NCBI GenBank assembly: GCA_900316275.1
Contig: ONCF01000053.1
Coordinates: 1-37,727 of the forward strand
Length of the DNA: 37,727 nucleotides
From: an uncultured Veillonellaceae bacterium
Lineage (GTDB): Bacteria; Bacillota; Negativicutes; Selenomonadales; Selenomonadaceae
Direction of reading: 5' to 3'
Shown here one piece after another: positions 7,178 through 15,944 of this stretch; the stretch's first letter is position 1; each line of letters opens with the position of its first letter. The notes beneath the pieces were generated by a model. It was not told where the DNA came from. It worked only from the letters and a program-made list of their open reading frames with translations, and searched no databases. The position numbers and the translations under genes were made by a program.

Positions 7178-7934
7178 AGTGGTTGAGGAACATCGTGAGC
7201 GCGCCGGTGGTGGGGAGGGCGACGATGAAGAATTTCAGTACGGGGCGCGGGGCGAGGTGCGTCCATTTCGCGCCAATCCAGGCACCTATCATCAGGCCGA
7301 GCAGTGTCTGGACGAAGATGGTGAAGTCGAGGTGGCCGTTGAAGAGGTAGCCGAGGCCGCCGGCGGCCGAGATGGGCAGCACGATCATCATGCAGGTGCC
7401 GATGGTCTGCAGCAGCGGCACGCCGAACACGCAGAGCAGTGTGAGCTGGATAAAGGCGGCCGCACCGATGCCGAACGCACCGGAGAGGAAGCCGTTGATG
7501 ATGCCGGCGATGATGCCGTAGACCCACAATTTACGTCCCGTGAGCAGTGTCTCGCGCACGGGGAAGTGGCGCTTCAGCCAGTCGCCCTGATAGACCTTGA
7601 TGTAGAGCAGGATGGCGCTCGTGAACAACATGAGTGCGGTCATGGTCGTGAGCAGCGGCCCCGCCATGCGGTCGGAGACCGCCGCACCGACGAACGCGCC
7701 GAAGATGCCGCCGAGGCCGATGATGGCGCCCGTCCGGACGAGCACCTCGCGCTGGCGGAAATGGCTGATGGTGCCGGAAATCATCGTGAAGACCATGGCC
7801 GCGAGTGCGACGCCCAGCGCCGTGTGGATGGGCACGCCGAAGCCGACGGTCAGCAGTGCGATGGTGACGCCGGCGCCGCCCGCGCCGACGAAGCCGATGA
7901 TGGCGCCGAGCACCAGCATGGAGGCAAAAAGCAT
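7176..7934 (-). CDS. TSUP (TauE/SafE) family membrane exporter
   Basis: This 252-residue protein is almost entirely transmembrane, with about seven to eight hydrophobic helices and glycine-rich turns such as GFVGAGGAG near the N terminus and a repeated FGIGAAAFI/GFLSGAFGI pattern, as in TSUP proteins. Members export or import sulfite, sulfoacetate, taurine-related compounds or other organic anions; the substrate here is unknown. ATG at 7934 follows AAAGGGGGA (7941-7949 on the minus strand). It lies downstream of gltX and tRNA-Glu on the same strand but is separated from them by a terminator. Confidence 0.85.
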   Translation of the reverse strand: MLFASMLVLGAIIGFVGAGGAGVTIALLTVGFGVPIHTALGVALAAMVFTMISGTISHFRQREVLVRTGAIIGLGGIFGAFVGAAVSDRMAGPLLTTMTALMLFTSAILLYIKVYQGDWLKRHFPVRETLLTGRKLWVYGIIAGIINGFLSGAFGIGAAAFIQLTLLCVFGVPLLQTIGTCMMIVLPISAAGGLGYLFNGHLDFTIFVQTLLGLMIGAWIGAKWTHLAPRPVLKFFIVALPTTGALTMFLNH

Positions 7935-7951
7935 AAGAATCCCCCTTTTAC

Positions 7952-7981
7952 AAAAAAGCCAAGGCTGTAACCGCCTTGGCT
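7952..7981 (-). terminator. Terminator after tRNA-Glu
   Basis: On the minus strand AGCCAAGGC pairs with GCCTTGGCT (7957-7965 with 7973-7981), followed by T residues. It ends the gltX-tRNA transcript before the TSUP gene. Confidence 0.85.
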
Positions 7982-7992
7982 GTAATTTCCTA

Positions 7993-8067
7993 TGGTGACA
8001 CCTATGGGATTCGAACCCATGAACCCGGCGTGAGAGGCCGGTGTCTTAACCACTTGACGAAGGTGCC
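7993..8067 (-). tRNA. tRNA-Glu, anticodon CTC
   Basis: On the minus strand GGCACCT pairs with AGGTGTC to form the acceptor stem, followed by discriminator A and an encoded CCA. The anticodon arm is CCGGC-CTCTCAC-GCCGG, giving anticodon CTC for glutamate codon GAG. The T arm contains GGTTCGAATCC. All arms fold. It lies 36 bases downstream of gltX, the gene for the enzyme that charges it. Confidence 0.96.
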
Positions 8068-8103
8068 ACATTTCATCCCCTGTTGGAGACGAAAATTATT
8101 ATA

Positions 8104-9564
8104 TTACATTGCGGAGAGATTTGCAAGGCTTTTTTGCAAACGGGCCAAAGAATTTTCTTTGCCCAGCAGTGCGAGGATTTCCGTGGCGCCGCCCGGTGTG
8201 ACTTTCTGGCCCGCGGCCGCGATGCGCACGACCCACATCAGCAGGCCCTTCTTTACGCCCGTGGCCTCGATATGTGCCTCGAGTTTCGCGTAAAGATTGT
8301 CGTTCTGCCACTCGCTCTCTGGGATGCCCTGCAGCAGCTCAAGGACGGCGGGCAGGAGCTCCTTGGCCTTGTCCGGCGTGACCTTGTTGCGCTTGTTCTC
8401 GTAGAGGCTGGCGTCGAATGCCGGATAGTCGATGAGGAAGTTGATCTGCTCGGGAATGTCGCCGAAACGGCTGATGCGCGTCTGCAGCAGTGCCGCGAGC
8501 GCGTCCCAATGAGCCTCGAGGTAGTCGGGCAGCTCACCCGCGAAGTCGTGCGCCGTCTGCGCAAACTCGGCGGCGTCCATGGCCTTGAAGTACTCGCCGT
8601 TCACCCAGCCCAGTTTGTCGTAGTCGAAGACAGCCGGGGACTTCGAGAGACCGTCGAGACTGAAATGCGCGATGAGCTCGGGCATGGAGAAAATCTCCTG
8701 GTTCGTGTCCTTCGGGCTCCAGCCGAGCAGGGCGACGTAGTTCACGATAGCCTGCGGCAGGTAGCCCATTTTCACGAGGTCGTCGAACGAGGTCGCACCG
8801 TGGCGCTTCGAGAGCTTCGAGGTCGAGCCGTCGGCGTTCTTGCCCATGACGGGGGCGAGGTGGATGAACGTCGGCAGCTCCCAGCCGTAGCCCTGATAGA
8901 GCAGCACGTGCTTCGGCGTGGAGGTGATGAACTCCGAGCCGCGGATGATGTGCGTGACGCCCATGAGATGGTCGTCGATGACGTTGGCGAAATTGTATGT
9001 CGGCATGCCGTCGCGCTTCAGCAGTACCTGGTCCTCGAGCTCGGCGTTCTGGATGCTGATGTTGCCGTGCAGCACATCGAAATAGGTCGTCTCGCCCGAG
9101 AGCGGCATCTTCTGGCGGATGACGTACGGGTCACCGTTCTTGAGATGAGCGTCGATGACGTCCTGCGGCAGGTCGCGGCAGGTGCGGTCATAGCCGCCGA
9201 ACTCGCCCGTGGAGTGGTCTTCGTCCGGGTCGCAGAAGCAGTAGTAGGCGTGGCCGAGCTGGACGAGCTTTTCCGCGTACTCTTTGTAGATGTCCATGCG
9301 CTCACTCTGCACGTAGGGTGCGTAGGGGCCGCCGAGTGCCGGGCTTTCGTCGGGGATAATCTGCGCGAGTTTGAGCGTGCGGTTGATGAACTCCACGGCA
9401 TCCGCGACGTAGCGGCTCCGGTCCGTGTCCTCAATGCGCAGGATAAACGTGCCCTTTTCGGCCTTGGCATAGAGATAGGCATAGAGCGCCGTGCGCAGGT
9501 TGCCGATATGCATGTAGCCCGTCGGGCTTGGGGCAAAGCGCGTGCGTACTTTCTGGTCTGTCAA
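8104..9564 (-). CDS. gltX: Glutamyl-tRNA synthetase
   Basis: The 486-residue class I synthetase charges tRNA-Glu with glutamate. The HIGH-type motif is in APSPTGYMHIGNLRTAL (11-27), the KMSKS-type motif reads KLSKRH near 250, and a cysteine-bearing insert (YCFCDP...CRDL) lies near 110-135. Length is normal. ATG 9564 is followed by the expected N terminus. It is transcribed from a good promoter at 9625-9653 and is followed on the same strand by the tRNA-Glu gene and a terminator, so enzyme and substrate tRNA probably share a transcript. Whether it also charges tRNA-Gln cannot be read from the sequence. Confidence 0.97.
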   Translation of the reverse strand: MTDQKVRTRFAPSPTGYMHIGNLRTALYAYLYAKAEKGTFILRIEDTDRSRYVADAVEFINRTLKLAQIIPDESPALGGPYAPYVQSERMDIYKEYAEKLVQLGHAYYCFCDPDEDHSTGEFGGYDRTCRDLPQDVIDAHLKNGDPYVIRQKMPLSGETTYFDVLHGNISIQNAELEDQVLLKRDGMPTYNFANVIDDHLMGVTHIIRGSEFITSTPKHVLLYQGYGWELPTFIHLAPVMGKNADGSTSKLSKRHGATSFDDLVKMGYLPQAIVNYVALLGWSPKDTNQEIFSMPELIAHFSLDGLSKSPAVFDYDKLGWVNGEYFKAMDAAEFAQTAHDFAGELPDYLEAHWDALAALLQTRISRFGDIPEQINFLIDYPAFDASLYENKRNKVTPDKAKELLPAVLELLQGIPESEWQNDNLYAKLEAHIEATGVKKGLLMWVVRIAAAGQKVTPGGATEILALLGKENSLARLQKSLANLSAM

Positions 9565-9624
9565 TGTTCTTCCTCCTCAGCGCCACCGCGCGGCGGCGCG
9601 TATCTGTCAAAATCTTTCTTCCAA

Positions 9625-9653
9625 AGTATACTACATTAATGGTTGCATGACAA
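9625..9653 (-). promoter_or_regulatory. gltX promoter
   Basis: On the minus strand TTGTCA (9653-9648), 17 bases, TATACT (9630-9625), about 60 bases before gltX. Confidence 0.7.
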
Positions 9654-9703
9654 AATAAAAATCCTGCGGGCGGGGCTTTACTATAAAAATACACGCAAAA
9701 ACA

Positions 9704-9732
9704 TTGCCTCTTTTGCGCGAAAAACGTATAAT
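9704..9732 (+). promoter_or_regulatory. Promoter of the LysR-family gene
   Basis: TTGCCT (9704-9709), 17 bases, TATAAT (9727-9732). It is divergent from the gltX promoter, with about 50 bases between the two. Confidence 0.7.
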
Positions 9733-9820
9733 AGAACGCAGTGATATATAATTTTTGTTATAGCAAATATATGACTGCGTACACAGGTGCGGGTCTGGGA
9801 ACATATAGGGGAGCGGGCTT

Positions 9821-10738
9821 ATGAGCACGAAGGAAGACAAGCCGATGGAAATCAAGGATATGCGGGCGTTCTACGCCATCGTGGAGGAGGGCAATATCAG
9901 CCATGCGGCACAGCGCCTCGACCTCGCGCAGCCGGCACTCTCGCGGCAGATGAAGCGGCTGGAGCAGGGCCTGGGCGTGCAGCTGTTTGAGCGCGGCAGC
10001 CGCCGCATCCGCCTCACGGACGCAGGGCGTGTGCTCTACTCGCGCGTCGAGCACATCCTCGGCATGGTGGACGGTACGGTGCGCGAAATCACGGAAATCG
10101 GCTCGGGCGTGGCCGGGGCCGTGCGCCTCGGCACAATCACGACGTCGGGCGCCATGCTGCTGCCGGAGCTCATCACGGAGTTCCACCGTCGCTACCCGAG
10201 CGTCACGTACCAGATTTGGGAGGGCGAGGGTACGCGCATCCTCGAGCTGCTCGACAACCGCGTCATCGAGATTGGCATTACACGCACGCAGGTGGACAGC
10301 AAGGTCTACGAGTCCATCATCCTGCCGAACGAGCCGCTCGTGCTCATCATGAACCGCGAGCACGAAATCGGCGCGCAGAAGGACACCGTGACGCTGCAGG
10401 AGCTCGCGGGGCAGGAGATCATCATCCCGCTGCGCTGGCAGTCCGTCTTTACCACGAACTGCCGCAAGCAGGGCTTCGAGCCGAAAATCATCTGCACGAG
10501 TGACAGTATCGTGCAGGACCTGCTGCTCGCGAAAATGGGCATGGGCATGGCGCTCATGCCCGTCTCCTCGCGCACGCTGCTCACGGACGGCAACCTCATC
10601 TACAAGCGCCTCATCGAGCCGGAGATGAACACGCATACGGTCGTGGCCTGGCTGAAGAACCGCACGCTTTCCTCGGCCAGCAAGCACCTCATCCAGCTGT
10701 TCCGCGAGATGTATCTCGGCGAGATTGCTGACGCGTAG
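9821..10738 (+). CDS. LysR-family transcriptional regulator
   Basis: The 305-residue protein has the typical N-terminal winged helix-turn-helix: MRAFYAIVEEGNISHAAQRLDLAQPALSRQ, then LEQGLGVQLFER and LTDAG, followed by a periplasmic-binding-like effector domain from about residue 95. ATG 9821 is chosen because GGGGAG at 9808-9813 is well placed; an internal ATG at 9845 is a weaker alternative. LysR regulators often control a divergent gene, but here that gene is gltX, which is not an obvious target. The ligand and target cannot be inferred. Confidence 0.9.
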   Translation: MSTKEDKPMEIKDMRAFYAIVEEGNISHAAQRLDLAQPALSRQMKRLEQGLGVQLFERGSRRIRLTDAGRVLYSRVEHILGMVDGTVREITEIGSGVAGAVRLGTITTSGAMLLPELITEFHRRYPSVTYQIWEGEGTRILELLDNRVIEIGITRTQVDSKVYESIILPNEPLVLIMNREHEIGAQKDTVTLQELAGQEIIIPLRWQSVFTTNCRKQGFEPKIICTSDSIVQDLLLAKMGMGMALMPVSSRTLLTDGNLIYKRLIEPEMNTHTVVAWLKNRTLSSASKHLIQLFREMYLGEIADA

Positions 10739-10772
10739 TTGGGCTGCGGACATCGTTGATATTGACAATTTT

Positions 10773-10806
10773 GCGGCGGTGGGCAGGAAAAACGGCCCAC
10801 CGCCGC
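10773..10806. other. Strong GC hairpin without a T tract
   Basis: GCGGCGGTGGGC (10773-10784) pairs perfectly with GCCCACCGCCGC (10795-10806) around a 10-base loop. Neither side has a T run in transcript orientation, so it may be a factor-dependent terminator, an RNA-stabilising end or a protein site after the LysR gene. Confidence 0.5.
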
Positions 10807-10946
10807 GAACTATATGCAACAGAGAAGAATTATAAGAGCAGGATTATAATACAAATCTTGTAAATTTCTTAGATGCTTTTTCTTTCAATTGCTCCATGCC
10901 TGTAATATAGTATAGGTGTGACATATGATATTTTGGAGGGATAATC

Positions 10947-11636
10947 ATGGCTGATTCAACCCGTATTTTTATTGTCGAGGATGAGCGCCGTATCGCGCGT
11001 TTCCTGCAGATTGAGCTCGAGCACGAGGGCTATGAGACGGAGATGGAGGACAACGGCGAGCGTGCGTTGGAGCGTATCGTGCAGGGCAACTACGACCTCG
11101 TGCTGCTCGATGTCATGCTGCCCGGCATGGACGGCATGGAGATCTGCCGCCGTGTGCGTGAGGTCTCGCAGGTACCTATCATCATGCTGACGGCGTGTGA
11201 CGAGGTCGAGGACAAGGTCGCGGGTCTCGATATCGGTGCCGACGACTACATGACGAAGCCGTTCGCCATCCAGGAGCTGCTGGCGCGCATCCGTAATGCG
11301 CTGCGCAAGCACCGCGCGACGGACGAGTCCCCGGAGGGCGAGAAGCTCACGGTCAAAGACCTCATCATGTATCCGAGCCGCTACGAGGTCACGGTGCAGG
11401 GCGAGGACGTGCAGCTCACGAAAAAGGAGTACTCCCTGCTCGAGTACATGCTGCGTAACAAGCGCACGGTGCTCACGCGCGACCAGATTTTGCAGGAAGT
11501 CTGGGGCTACGACTACACGGGCGACACGAACGTGGTCGATGTCTACATCCGCTATCTGCGCGCGAAAATCGATGACCGCTTCAATCAGAAATATATCTGG
11601 ACGGTGCGGGGCGTAGGCTATGTGGTCAAGGATTAA
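10947..11636 (+). CDS. OmpR/PhoB-family response regulator
   Basis: The 229-residue protein has a receiver domain with the acidic pocket ED at 11-12, phospho-acceptor D55 in LVLLDVMLPGMDG, the LTA threonine and TKPF lysine. A C-terminal winged helix follows, with LTKKEYSLLEYML and the VWGYDYTGDTNVVDVYIRYLRAK recognition region. ATG 10947 follows TGGAGGG. The gene overlaps the kinase gene by 17 bases, indicating coupled translation. The pair looks like the ArlRS/CiaRH class of Firmicutes, but the stimulus and regulon are unknown. Confidence 0.93.
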   Translation: MADSTRIFIVEDERRIARFLQIELEHEGYETEMEDNGERALERIVQGNYDLVLLDVMLPGMDGMEICRRVREVSQVPIIMLTACDEVEDKVAGLDIGADDYMTKPFAIQELLARIRNALRKHRATDESPEGEKLTVKDLIMYPSRYEVTVQGEDVQLTKKEYSLLEYMLRNKRTVLTRDQILQEVWGYDYTGDTNVVDVYIRYLRAKIDDRFNQKYIWTVRGVGYVVKD

Positions 11637-13071
11637 AGCCTGGCTCTGTCACACCGCGGCAAATATGGATGGCCGTACAGCCAAATGGCGCATCTCAACG
11701 AAGATTGCCTGCCTGTACGGGGCCATCCTTTTTGTCATGCTCTGCCTCATGAGCTTTGTGACAGGGCTGGGCATCTATTTTTCGTATTACAATCAGGCTG
11801 AGCACGAGATGCAGATCAGTATCCGCAACGTGCTGCATCATCTCGATGAGGGCACGGCCTTTACACGCGAGTTCTGGTTCGATGAGCCCATCCTGCCGGG
11901 CGTCGTGCTGCGCGTGACGGATATGAGCGGGCAGCTGCTCATCGATACGGACTCGCACTATCCGGCCATTGACGACGTGAACGCGAACGTCATCAAACAC
12001 AAGCCGCTCTGGGCCAGCGACCACATGCAGGTCTCGAAAATCCACAACATGGTCATTTACCATGCGAAAATCGACACGGTCTACCACGGCGACGTGCTGC
12101 AGCTGCATTTCTACCGCACGATTACGGCTAACGAGAGCTTTTTGCGCCATTTGCAGCTGCTCGTGCTGCTGGGCACGGTGCTGAGTTTCCTGCTGGCGCT
12201 GCTGGCGGGCTATTTCATGAGCAACCGCATCCTGCGGCCCATTCGCACGCTCACGCAGACGGCACGCAAAATCGAGGTCGAGCGCATGGACCGGCGCATC
12301 CCCGTGCCAGCGTCGCACGACGAGCTCGCGGAGCTCGCAGACACGTTCAACCACATGCTGGACCGCCTGCAGGCGGGCTTCAAGCAGCAGCAACGTTTCG
12401 TCTCCGATGCCTCGCACGAGCTCCGGACGCCGGTGACGGTCATCCTCGGCTACTCCGACCTGCTCTCGCGCTGGGGCCGCACGGATAAAGAGGTGCTAGA
12501 TGAGGGCATCGCCTCCATCCGCTCCGAGGCCGAGGACATGCAGCAGCTCATCGAGAAACTGCTGTTCCTCGCACGTGCCGACCAGAAGCGCCAGGTGCTG
12601 CACAAGGAGAACATTGAGCTCAGTGAGCTCCTGGCCGACGTGATGAAAAAGATGCAGCTCGTGGAGAAAGACCACACGGTCGAGCTGCGGGAGAACGAGC
12701 CCGGCATCATCTATGCCGACCCCGTTACCATGCGCCAGATGGTGCGCATCTTCCTGCAGAACAGTCAGAAATATACGCCCAAGGGCGGCCATATCTGGGC
12801 CAGCTCGCGGCGCGCGCCCGACGGCAGGCACATGCTGCTCGAGCTCGCCGACGACGGCATCGGCATCGCGAAGGAAAATCAGGAAAAAATCTTCGAGCGC
12901 TTCTACCGCGTCGACAGCTCGCGCACGAAGGCCGAGGGCGGTGTCAGCGGCACAGGCCTCGGTCTGTCCATCGCCCAGTGGATTGCCGAGCAGCACGACA
13001 TTCGGATTAGCATTGAGAGCGATTTGGGCAAAGGGACAAAGTTCATTTTGGAAATACCTATAGTGGGGTAA
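11620..13071 (+). CDS. Membrane sensor histidine kinase (HAMP, HisKA, HATPase)
   Basis: The 483-residue kinase has a transmembrane helix near 29-56, an extracytoplasmic sensor region of about 120 residues, a second helix near 177-199, a HAMP linker starting at the RPIRTLTQTA segment, and the phosphorylated H266 in SDASHELRTP. The ATP-binding domain shows NSQKYTP (N box), DDGIGI (G1), FERFYRVD (F box) and GTGLGLSI (G2). ATG 11620 lies within the end of the response-regulator gene. The rfbD-like gene starts four bases after its stop, suggesting a three-gene operon. Confidence 0.93.
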   Translation: MWSRIKAWLCHTAANMDGRTAKWRISTKIACLYGAILFVMLCLMSFVTGLGIYFSYYNQAEHEMQISIRNVLHHLDEGTAFTREFWFDEPILPGVVLRVTDMSGQLLIDTDSHYPAIDDVNANVIKHKPLWASDHMQVSKIHNMVIYHAKIDTVYHGDVLQLHFYRTITANESFLRHLQLLVLLGTVLSFLLALLAGYFMSNRILRPIRTLTQTARKIEVERMDRRIPVPASHDELAELADTFNHMLDRLQAGFKQQQRFVSDASHELRTPVTVILGYSDLLSRWGRTDKEVLDEGIASIRSEAEDMQQLIEKLLFLARADQKRQVLHKENIELSELLADVMKKMQLVEKDHTVELRENEPGIIYADPVTMRQMVRIFLQNSQKYTPKGGHIWASSRRAPDGRHMLLELADDGIGIAKENQEKIFERFYRVDSSRTKAEGGVSGTGLGLSIAQWIAEQHDIRISIESDLGKGTKFILEIPIVG

Positions 13072-13075
13072 GGTT

Positions 13076-13927
13076 ATGAAGATTTTAGTGACCGGTGTTA
13101 CGGGGCAGCTCGGGCATGACTGCGTGGCAGAGCTTGCGCGGCGCGGCATCGAGTGCCAGGGCGTGAGCAGCAAAGATTTTTCCCTGACAGATGCGGCGGC
13201 GGCGCGCGCGTATATCACGGCCTATGCGCCGGATGTCGTCATGCACTGCGCAGCCTGGACGGCTGTCGACCGGGCGGAGGACGAGCAGGCCGCCTGTGAG
13301 GCCGTGAATGCGGACGGGACGCGCTCTATCGCGGAGATATGCCGTGACATCGATGCGAAGCTCATCTATATCAGCACGGACTACGTGTTCCCCGGCACGG
13401 GGACGATGCCGTGGGAGACAGACAGCCCGACGGCGCCCTGCAACGCCTACGGCGCGTCGAAGCTGCACGGTGAGCAGGCCGTGCGGGAGCTGCTCACGCG
13501 TTATTTCATCGTGCGCATTTCCTGGGTGTTTGGCCTTAATGGTAAAAATTTCATCCGCACCATGCTACAGCTCAGTGAGACGCACGATAAACTGACGGTG
13601 GTCGACGATCAGGTCGGCTCGCCCACCTACACGCGCGACCTCGCCGTGCTGCTCGCCGATATGGCCGCCAGTGAAAAATACGGCACGTACCACGCGACGA
13701 ACGAGGGCTATTGCTCCTGGGCCGAGCTCGCGGCCGAGACGTTCCGCCAGGCGGGCCGCAGCACCAGCGTGGAGCCTGTGCCCTCGAGCGCCTACCCGAC
13801 GCGCGCCGTGCGCCCGAAGAACTCCCGTATGAGCAAAGTCAGCCTCGACGCCGCCGGTTTTTCCCGCCTGCCCGCCTGGCAGGATGCGGTGGGCCGTTAC
13901 CTGAGCGAGCTGGGAGCTATACAATAA
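13076..13927 (+). CDS. rfbD: dTDP-4-dehydrorhamnose reductase (RfbD/RmlD-like)
   Basis: This 283-residue short-chain dehydrogenase has the NAD(P)-binding motif VTGVTGQLGHDC at the N terminus, CAAWTAVDRAEDE, YISTDYVFPG and the catalytic YGASKLHGE (YxxxK), all typical of RmlD. It reduces dTDP-4-dehydro-L-rhamnose to dTDP-L-rhamnose for cell-surface polysaccharide. The other rml genes (rmlA, rmlB, rmlC) are not adjacent. It begins directly behind the two-component genes with AAGG as ribosome binding site, so surface-sugar synthesis may be tied to that system. A long hairpin terminator follows. Confidence 0.9.
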   Translation: MKILVTGVTGQLGHDCVAELARRGIECQGVSSKDFSLTDAAAARAYITAYAPDVVMHCAAWTAVDRAEDEQAACEAVNADGTRSIAEICRDIDAKLIYISTDYVFPGTGTMPWETDSPTAPCNAYGASKLHGEQAVRELLTRYFIVRISWVFGLNGKNFIRTMLQLSETHDKLTVVDDQVGSPTYTRDLAVLLADMAASEKYGTYHATNEGYCSWAELAAETFRQAGRSTSVEPVPSSAYPTRAVRPKNSRMSKVSLDAAGFSRLPAWQDAVGRYLSELGAIQ

Positions 13928-13947
13928 AATCCATAACTGTTGTCAGT

Positions 13948-13992
13948 AAAAGACGGTGCCTGTACATGATACGCGTACAAGCACCGTCTTTG
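13948..13992 (+). terminator. Terminator after the rfbD operon
   Basis: AAAGACGGTGC plus TGTAC (from 13949) pairs with GTAC plus GCACCGTCTTT (13975-13991), a long stem with a small bulge ending in T residues. Confidence 0.85.
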
Positions 13993-14055
13993 TCTATTTA
14001 TGTAAAACATTGCCGAAAGAGTCTCCTAAAGAAGCACATTTTAGCTATTTTATGC

Positions 14056-14084
14056 TTGCATTATGTCCGTAGTTAGTGTATACT
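14056..14084 (+). promoter_or_regulatory. sstT promoter
   Basis: TTGCAT (14056-14061), 17 bases, TATACT (14079-14084). Confidence 0.65.
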
Positions 14085-14126
14085 TGCAACTGTTGGGATA
14101 GAGGTGTAAACACTCGTCCCGTTGCA
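14085..14126 (+). promoter_or_regulatory. Inverted repeat in the sstT leader
   Basis: TGCAAC (14085-14090) and GTTGCA (14121-14126) flank GGGA...TCCC (14095-14120) and GAGGTGT/ACACTC, forming nested arms directly after the -10 box and followed by a T-rich stretch. It could be a repressor operator at the transcription start or a 5' hairpin or attenuator. No known riboswitch fold was recognised. Confidence 0.45.
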
Positions 14127-14167
14127 CGTTATTATTTTTATGTTGTTAGTCGAAAGGGGACGTTCCT

Positions 14168-15439
14168 ATGCTCAAACAGTTGGGCAAGAAGTATCAGGAG
14201 ACGGCGCTGATTAAGCTCATCATCGTCGGCCTGATAGTGGGTATTATCATTGCACTCTGCGCGCCAGCGGCCGTGCCAGCCGTGTCGGTGCTTGGCGATT
14301 TGTTCGTCAAGGCCCTGAAGGGCGTGGCGCCGATTCTCGTCTTCGTGCTCGTCATGAACGCGATGGCGCAGAAAAACGCGGATGCCAGCGCGGCCATGAA
14401 GCCGATTGTGCGGCTGTACGTCTTTGCGACGTTCCTGGCCTCGCTCGTGGCCGTGGCCTATTCTTTTGCTTTCCCGACGTCGCTGCAGCTGCAGGTCGCG
14501 GATGCCAAGGTCGCGCCGCCCTCGGGTATCGTCGAGGTGCTGCACAACCTCATCCTCTCGGTCGTGGATAACCCCATTCACGCGCTGGCCTCGGCCAACT
14601 ACATCGGTATCCTCGGCTGGGCCGTGCTCGCGGGCATTGCGCTGCATGCGGCCGGTGACAGCACGAAGGTCTTTATCGCTGACCTCGCAAAGGCCGTGAC
14701 GAAAATCGTGCAGTGGGTCATCCGCTTTGCCCCGTTCGGTATCATGGGCCTCGTGGCGAACGCTATCGGCACGAACGGCCTCGGCGCGCTCATCGGCTAT
14801 GCGCAGATTATCGGCGTGCTGCTGGCGGCATTCTTCTCCGTGGCGCTCATCATGAACCCGCTTATCGTCTATGCGTTTATCCACCGCAACCCGTATCCGC
14901 TCATCTGGACGACGCTCAAGGAAAGCGGCCTCTATGCGTTCTTTACGCGCAGCTCGGCCGCGAATATCCCCGTGAACCTCTCGCTATGCAAGCGCCTGCA
15001 CCTCAACGAGGATACGTACTCCATCTCCATCCCGCTCGGCGCGACCATCAACATGAGCGGCGCGGCCATCACGATTGCCGTGCTCTCGCTGGCGGCGGCG
15101 CATACGCTGGGCAGTGCTATCGACCTGCCGACGGCGCTGCTGCTCTGCCTCGTCTCCACGATCGGTGCCTGCGGCGCCTCGGGCGTGGCGGGCGGCTCGC
15201 TGCTGCTCATCCCCGTGGCCTGCGCCTCGTTCGGTATCGGCAACGACATCGCGATGCAGGTCGTCGGCGTCGGCTTCATCATCGGCGTCATTCAGGACTC
15301 CTGCGAGACGGCACTGAACAGCTCGACGGATGTGCTGTTCACGGCGACGGCCGAGTTCGCGGAGCGCGCCAAGGCGGGCACGCTCAAGGCGGAGGACCTC
15401 GTGGCCGAGCCGGAGGCGGAGGCCCAGACGGAGGGCTGA
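14168..15439 (+). CDS. sstT: Serine/threonine:Na+ symporter SstT
   Basis: The 423-residue protein closely follows E. coli SstT along its length: [66 protein letters not shown], the DAACS signature [15 protein letters not shown] and [17 protein letters not shown], and near the end [25 protein letters not shown]. It imports L-serine and L-threonine with sodium across the cytoplasmic membrane. ATG 14168 follows AAAGGGG. The C-terminal tail is acidic. It is a single-gene unit with its own promoter and terminator. Confidence 0.96.
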   Translation: MLKQLGKKYQETALIKLIIVGLIVGIIIALCAPAAVPAVSVLGDLFVKALKGVAPILVFVLVMNAMAQKNADASAAMKPIVRLYVFATFLASLVAVAYSFAFPTSLQLQVADAKVAPPSGIVEVLHNLILSVVDNPIHALASANYIGILGWAVLAGIALHAAGDSTKVFIADLAKAVTKIVQWVIRFAPFGIMGLVANAIGTNGLGALIGYAQIIGVLLAAFFSVALIMNPLIVYAFIHRNPYPLIWTTLKESGLYAFFTRSSAANIPVNLSLCKRLHLNEDTYSISIPLGATINMSGAAITIAVLSLAAAHTLGSAIDLPTALLLCLVSTIGACGASGVAGGSLLLIPVACASFGIGNDIAMQVVGVGFIIGVIQDSCETALNSSTDVLFTATAEFAERAKAGTLKAEDLVAEPEAEAQTEG

Positions 15440-15474
15440 ATGCTTCCTGGCAAAAAGGCGTTACAAAATTAAAC

Positions 15475-15508
15475 AAATCCCGGGCTGTGCGGTCAGCCCG
15501 GGATTTTT
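15475..15508. terminator. Bidirectional terminator between sstT and the small membrane protein gene
   Basis: AAATCCCGGGCTG (15475-15487) pairs with CAGCCCGGGATTT (15494-15506), followed by TT; the A run on the other side could serve the converging gene. Confidence 0.9.
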
Positions 15509-15608
15509 GCTGCATGTGTTGTTGTCTGCCGGTGCCACGCGGCACTGTCAGTGGCCACGTGCTATGTCGTCGGCGCTGCGGTGCAGGTCACGATGGCGGC
15601 GGTGTGCG

Positions 15609-15944
15609 TCACTCCATGAAGTCCTGAATGAGCACGATGATGAACATGGCGACGGCGAAGCCGATACTCACGAGGCTCGCACGGTCGGCGAAGACGGACT
15701 GCACCTCCGTGAGCTTCGCGTGGCGGCGGATATACGTGAGCAGCAGCGACACGTCGAGCAGTACATACATGACGCGGTTCCAGTTGTTGAGCGACTCCCA
15801 GCCGGCAACGGTGACGACGGCGGTAAAGATGAGTACGCCGAGCAGCAGGTAGTCTTTGCCGACTTTCTCCTGGCGTTTGTGCTTCTGTTTATCGTCATCC
15901 TGGCGGTAGATTTTCTGCTGCAGCTTTTTATATTGTTTTGCCAT
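15609..15944 (-). CDS. Small membrane protein of unknown function
   Basis: The 111-residue protein has a strongly basic N terminus (KQYKKLQQKIYRQDDDKQKHKRQEK) followed by about three hydrophobic helices: DYLLLGVLIFTAVVTVAG, VMYVLLDVSLLLTYI and SLVSIGFAVAMFIIVLI. ATG 15944 follows AAGGGG; an in-frame TTG at 15962 lies before the ribosome binding site and is rejected. I do not recognise the family. It is convergent with sstT. Confidence 0.65.
   Translation of the reverse strand: MAKQYKKLQQKIYRQDDDKQKHKRQEKVGKDYLLLGVLIFTAVVTVAGWESLNNWNRVMYVLLDVSLLLTYIRRHAKLTEVQSVFADRASLVSIGFAVAMFIIVLIQDFME

Noticed and set aside
6870-7970. A 366-codon plus-strand frame across the ROK 3' end and the TSUP gene
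   Set aside because: It runs through a strong terminator, is antisense to an evident membrane protein and has shadow-frame composition.
9625-9732. LysR regulator controlling divergent gltX
   Set aside because: The divergent layout is typical, but both genes have separate good promoters and regulation of a synthetase by LysR has no support in the sequence.
10773-10806. Rho-independent terminator after the LysR gene
   Set aside because: The stem is strong, but neither strand has a T run after it, so it is listed only as a hairpin.
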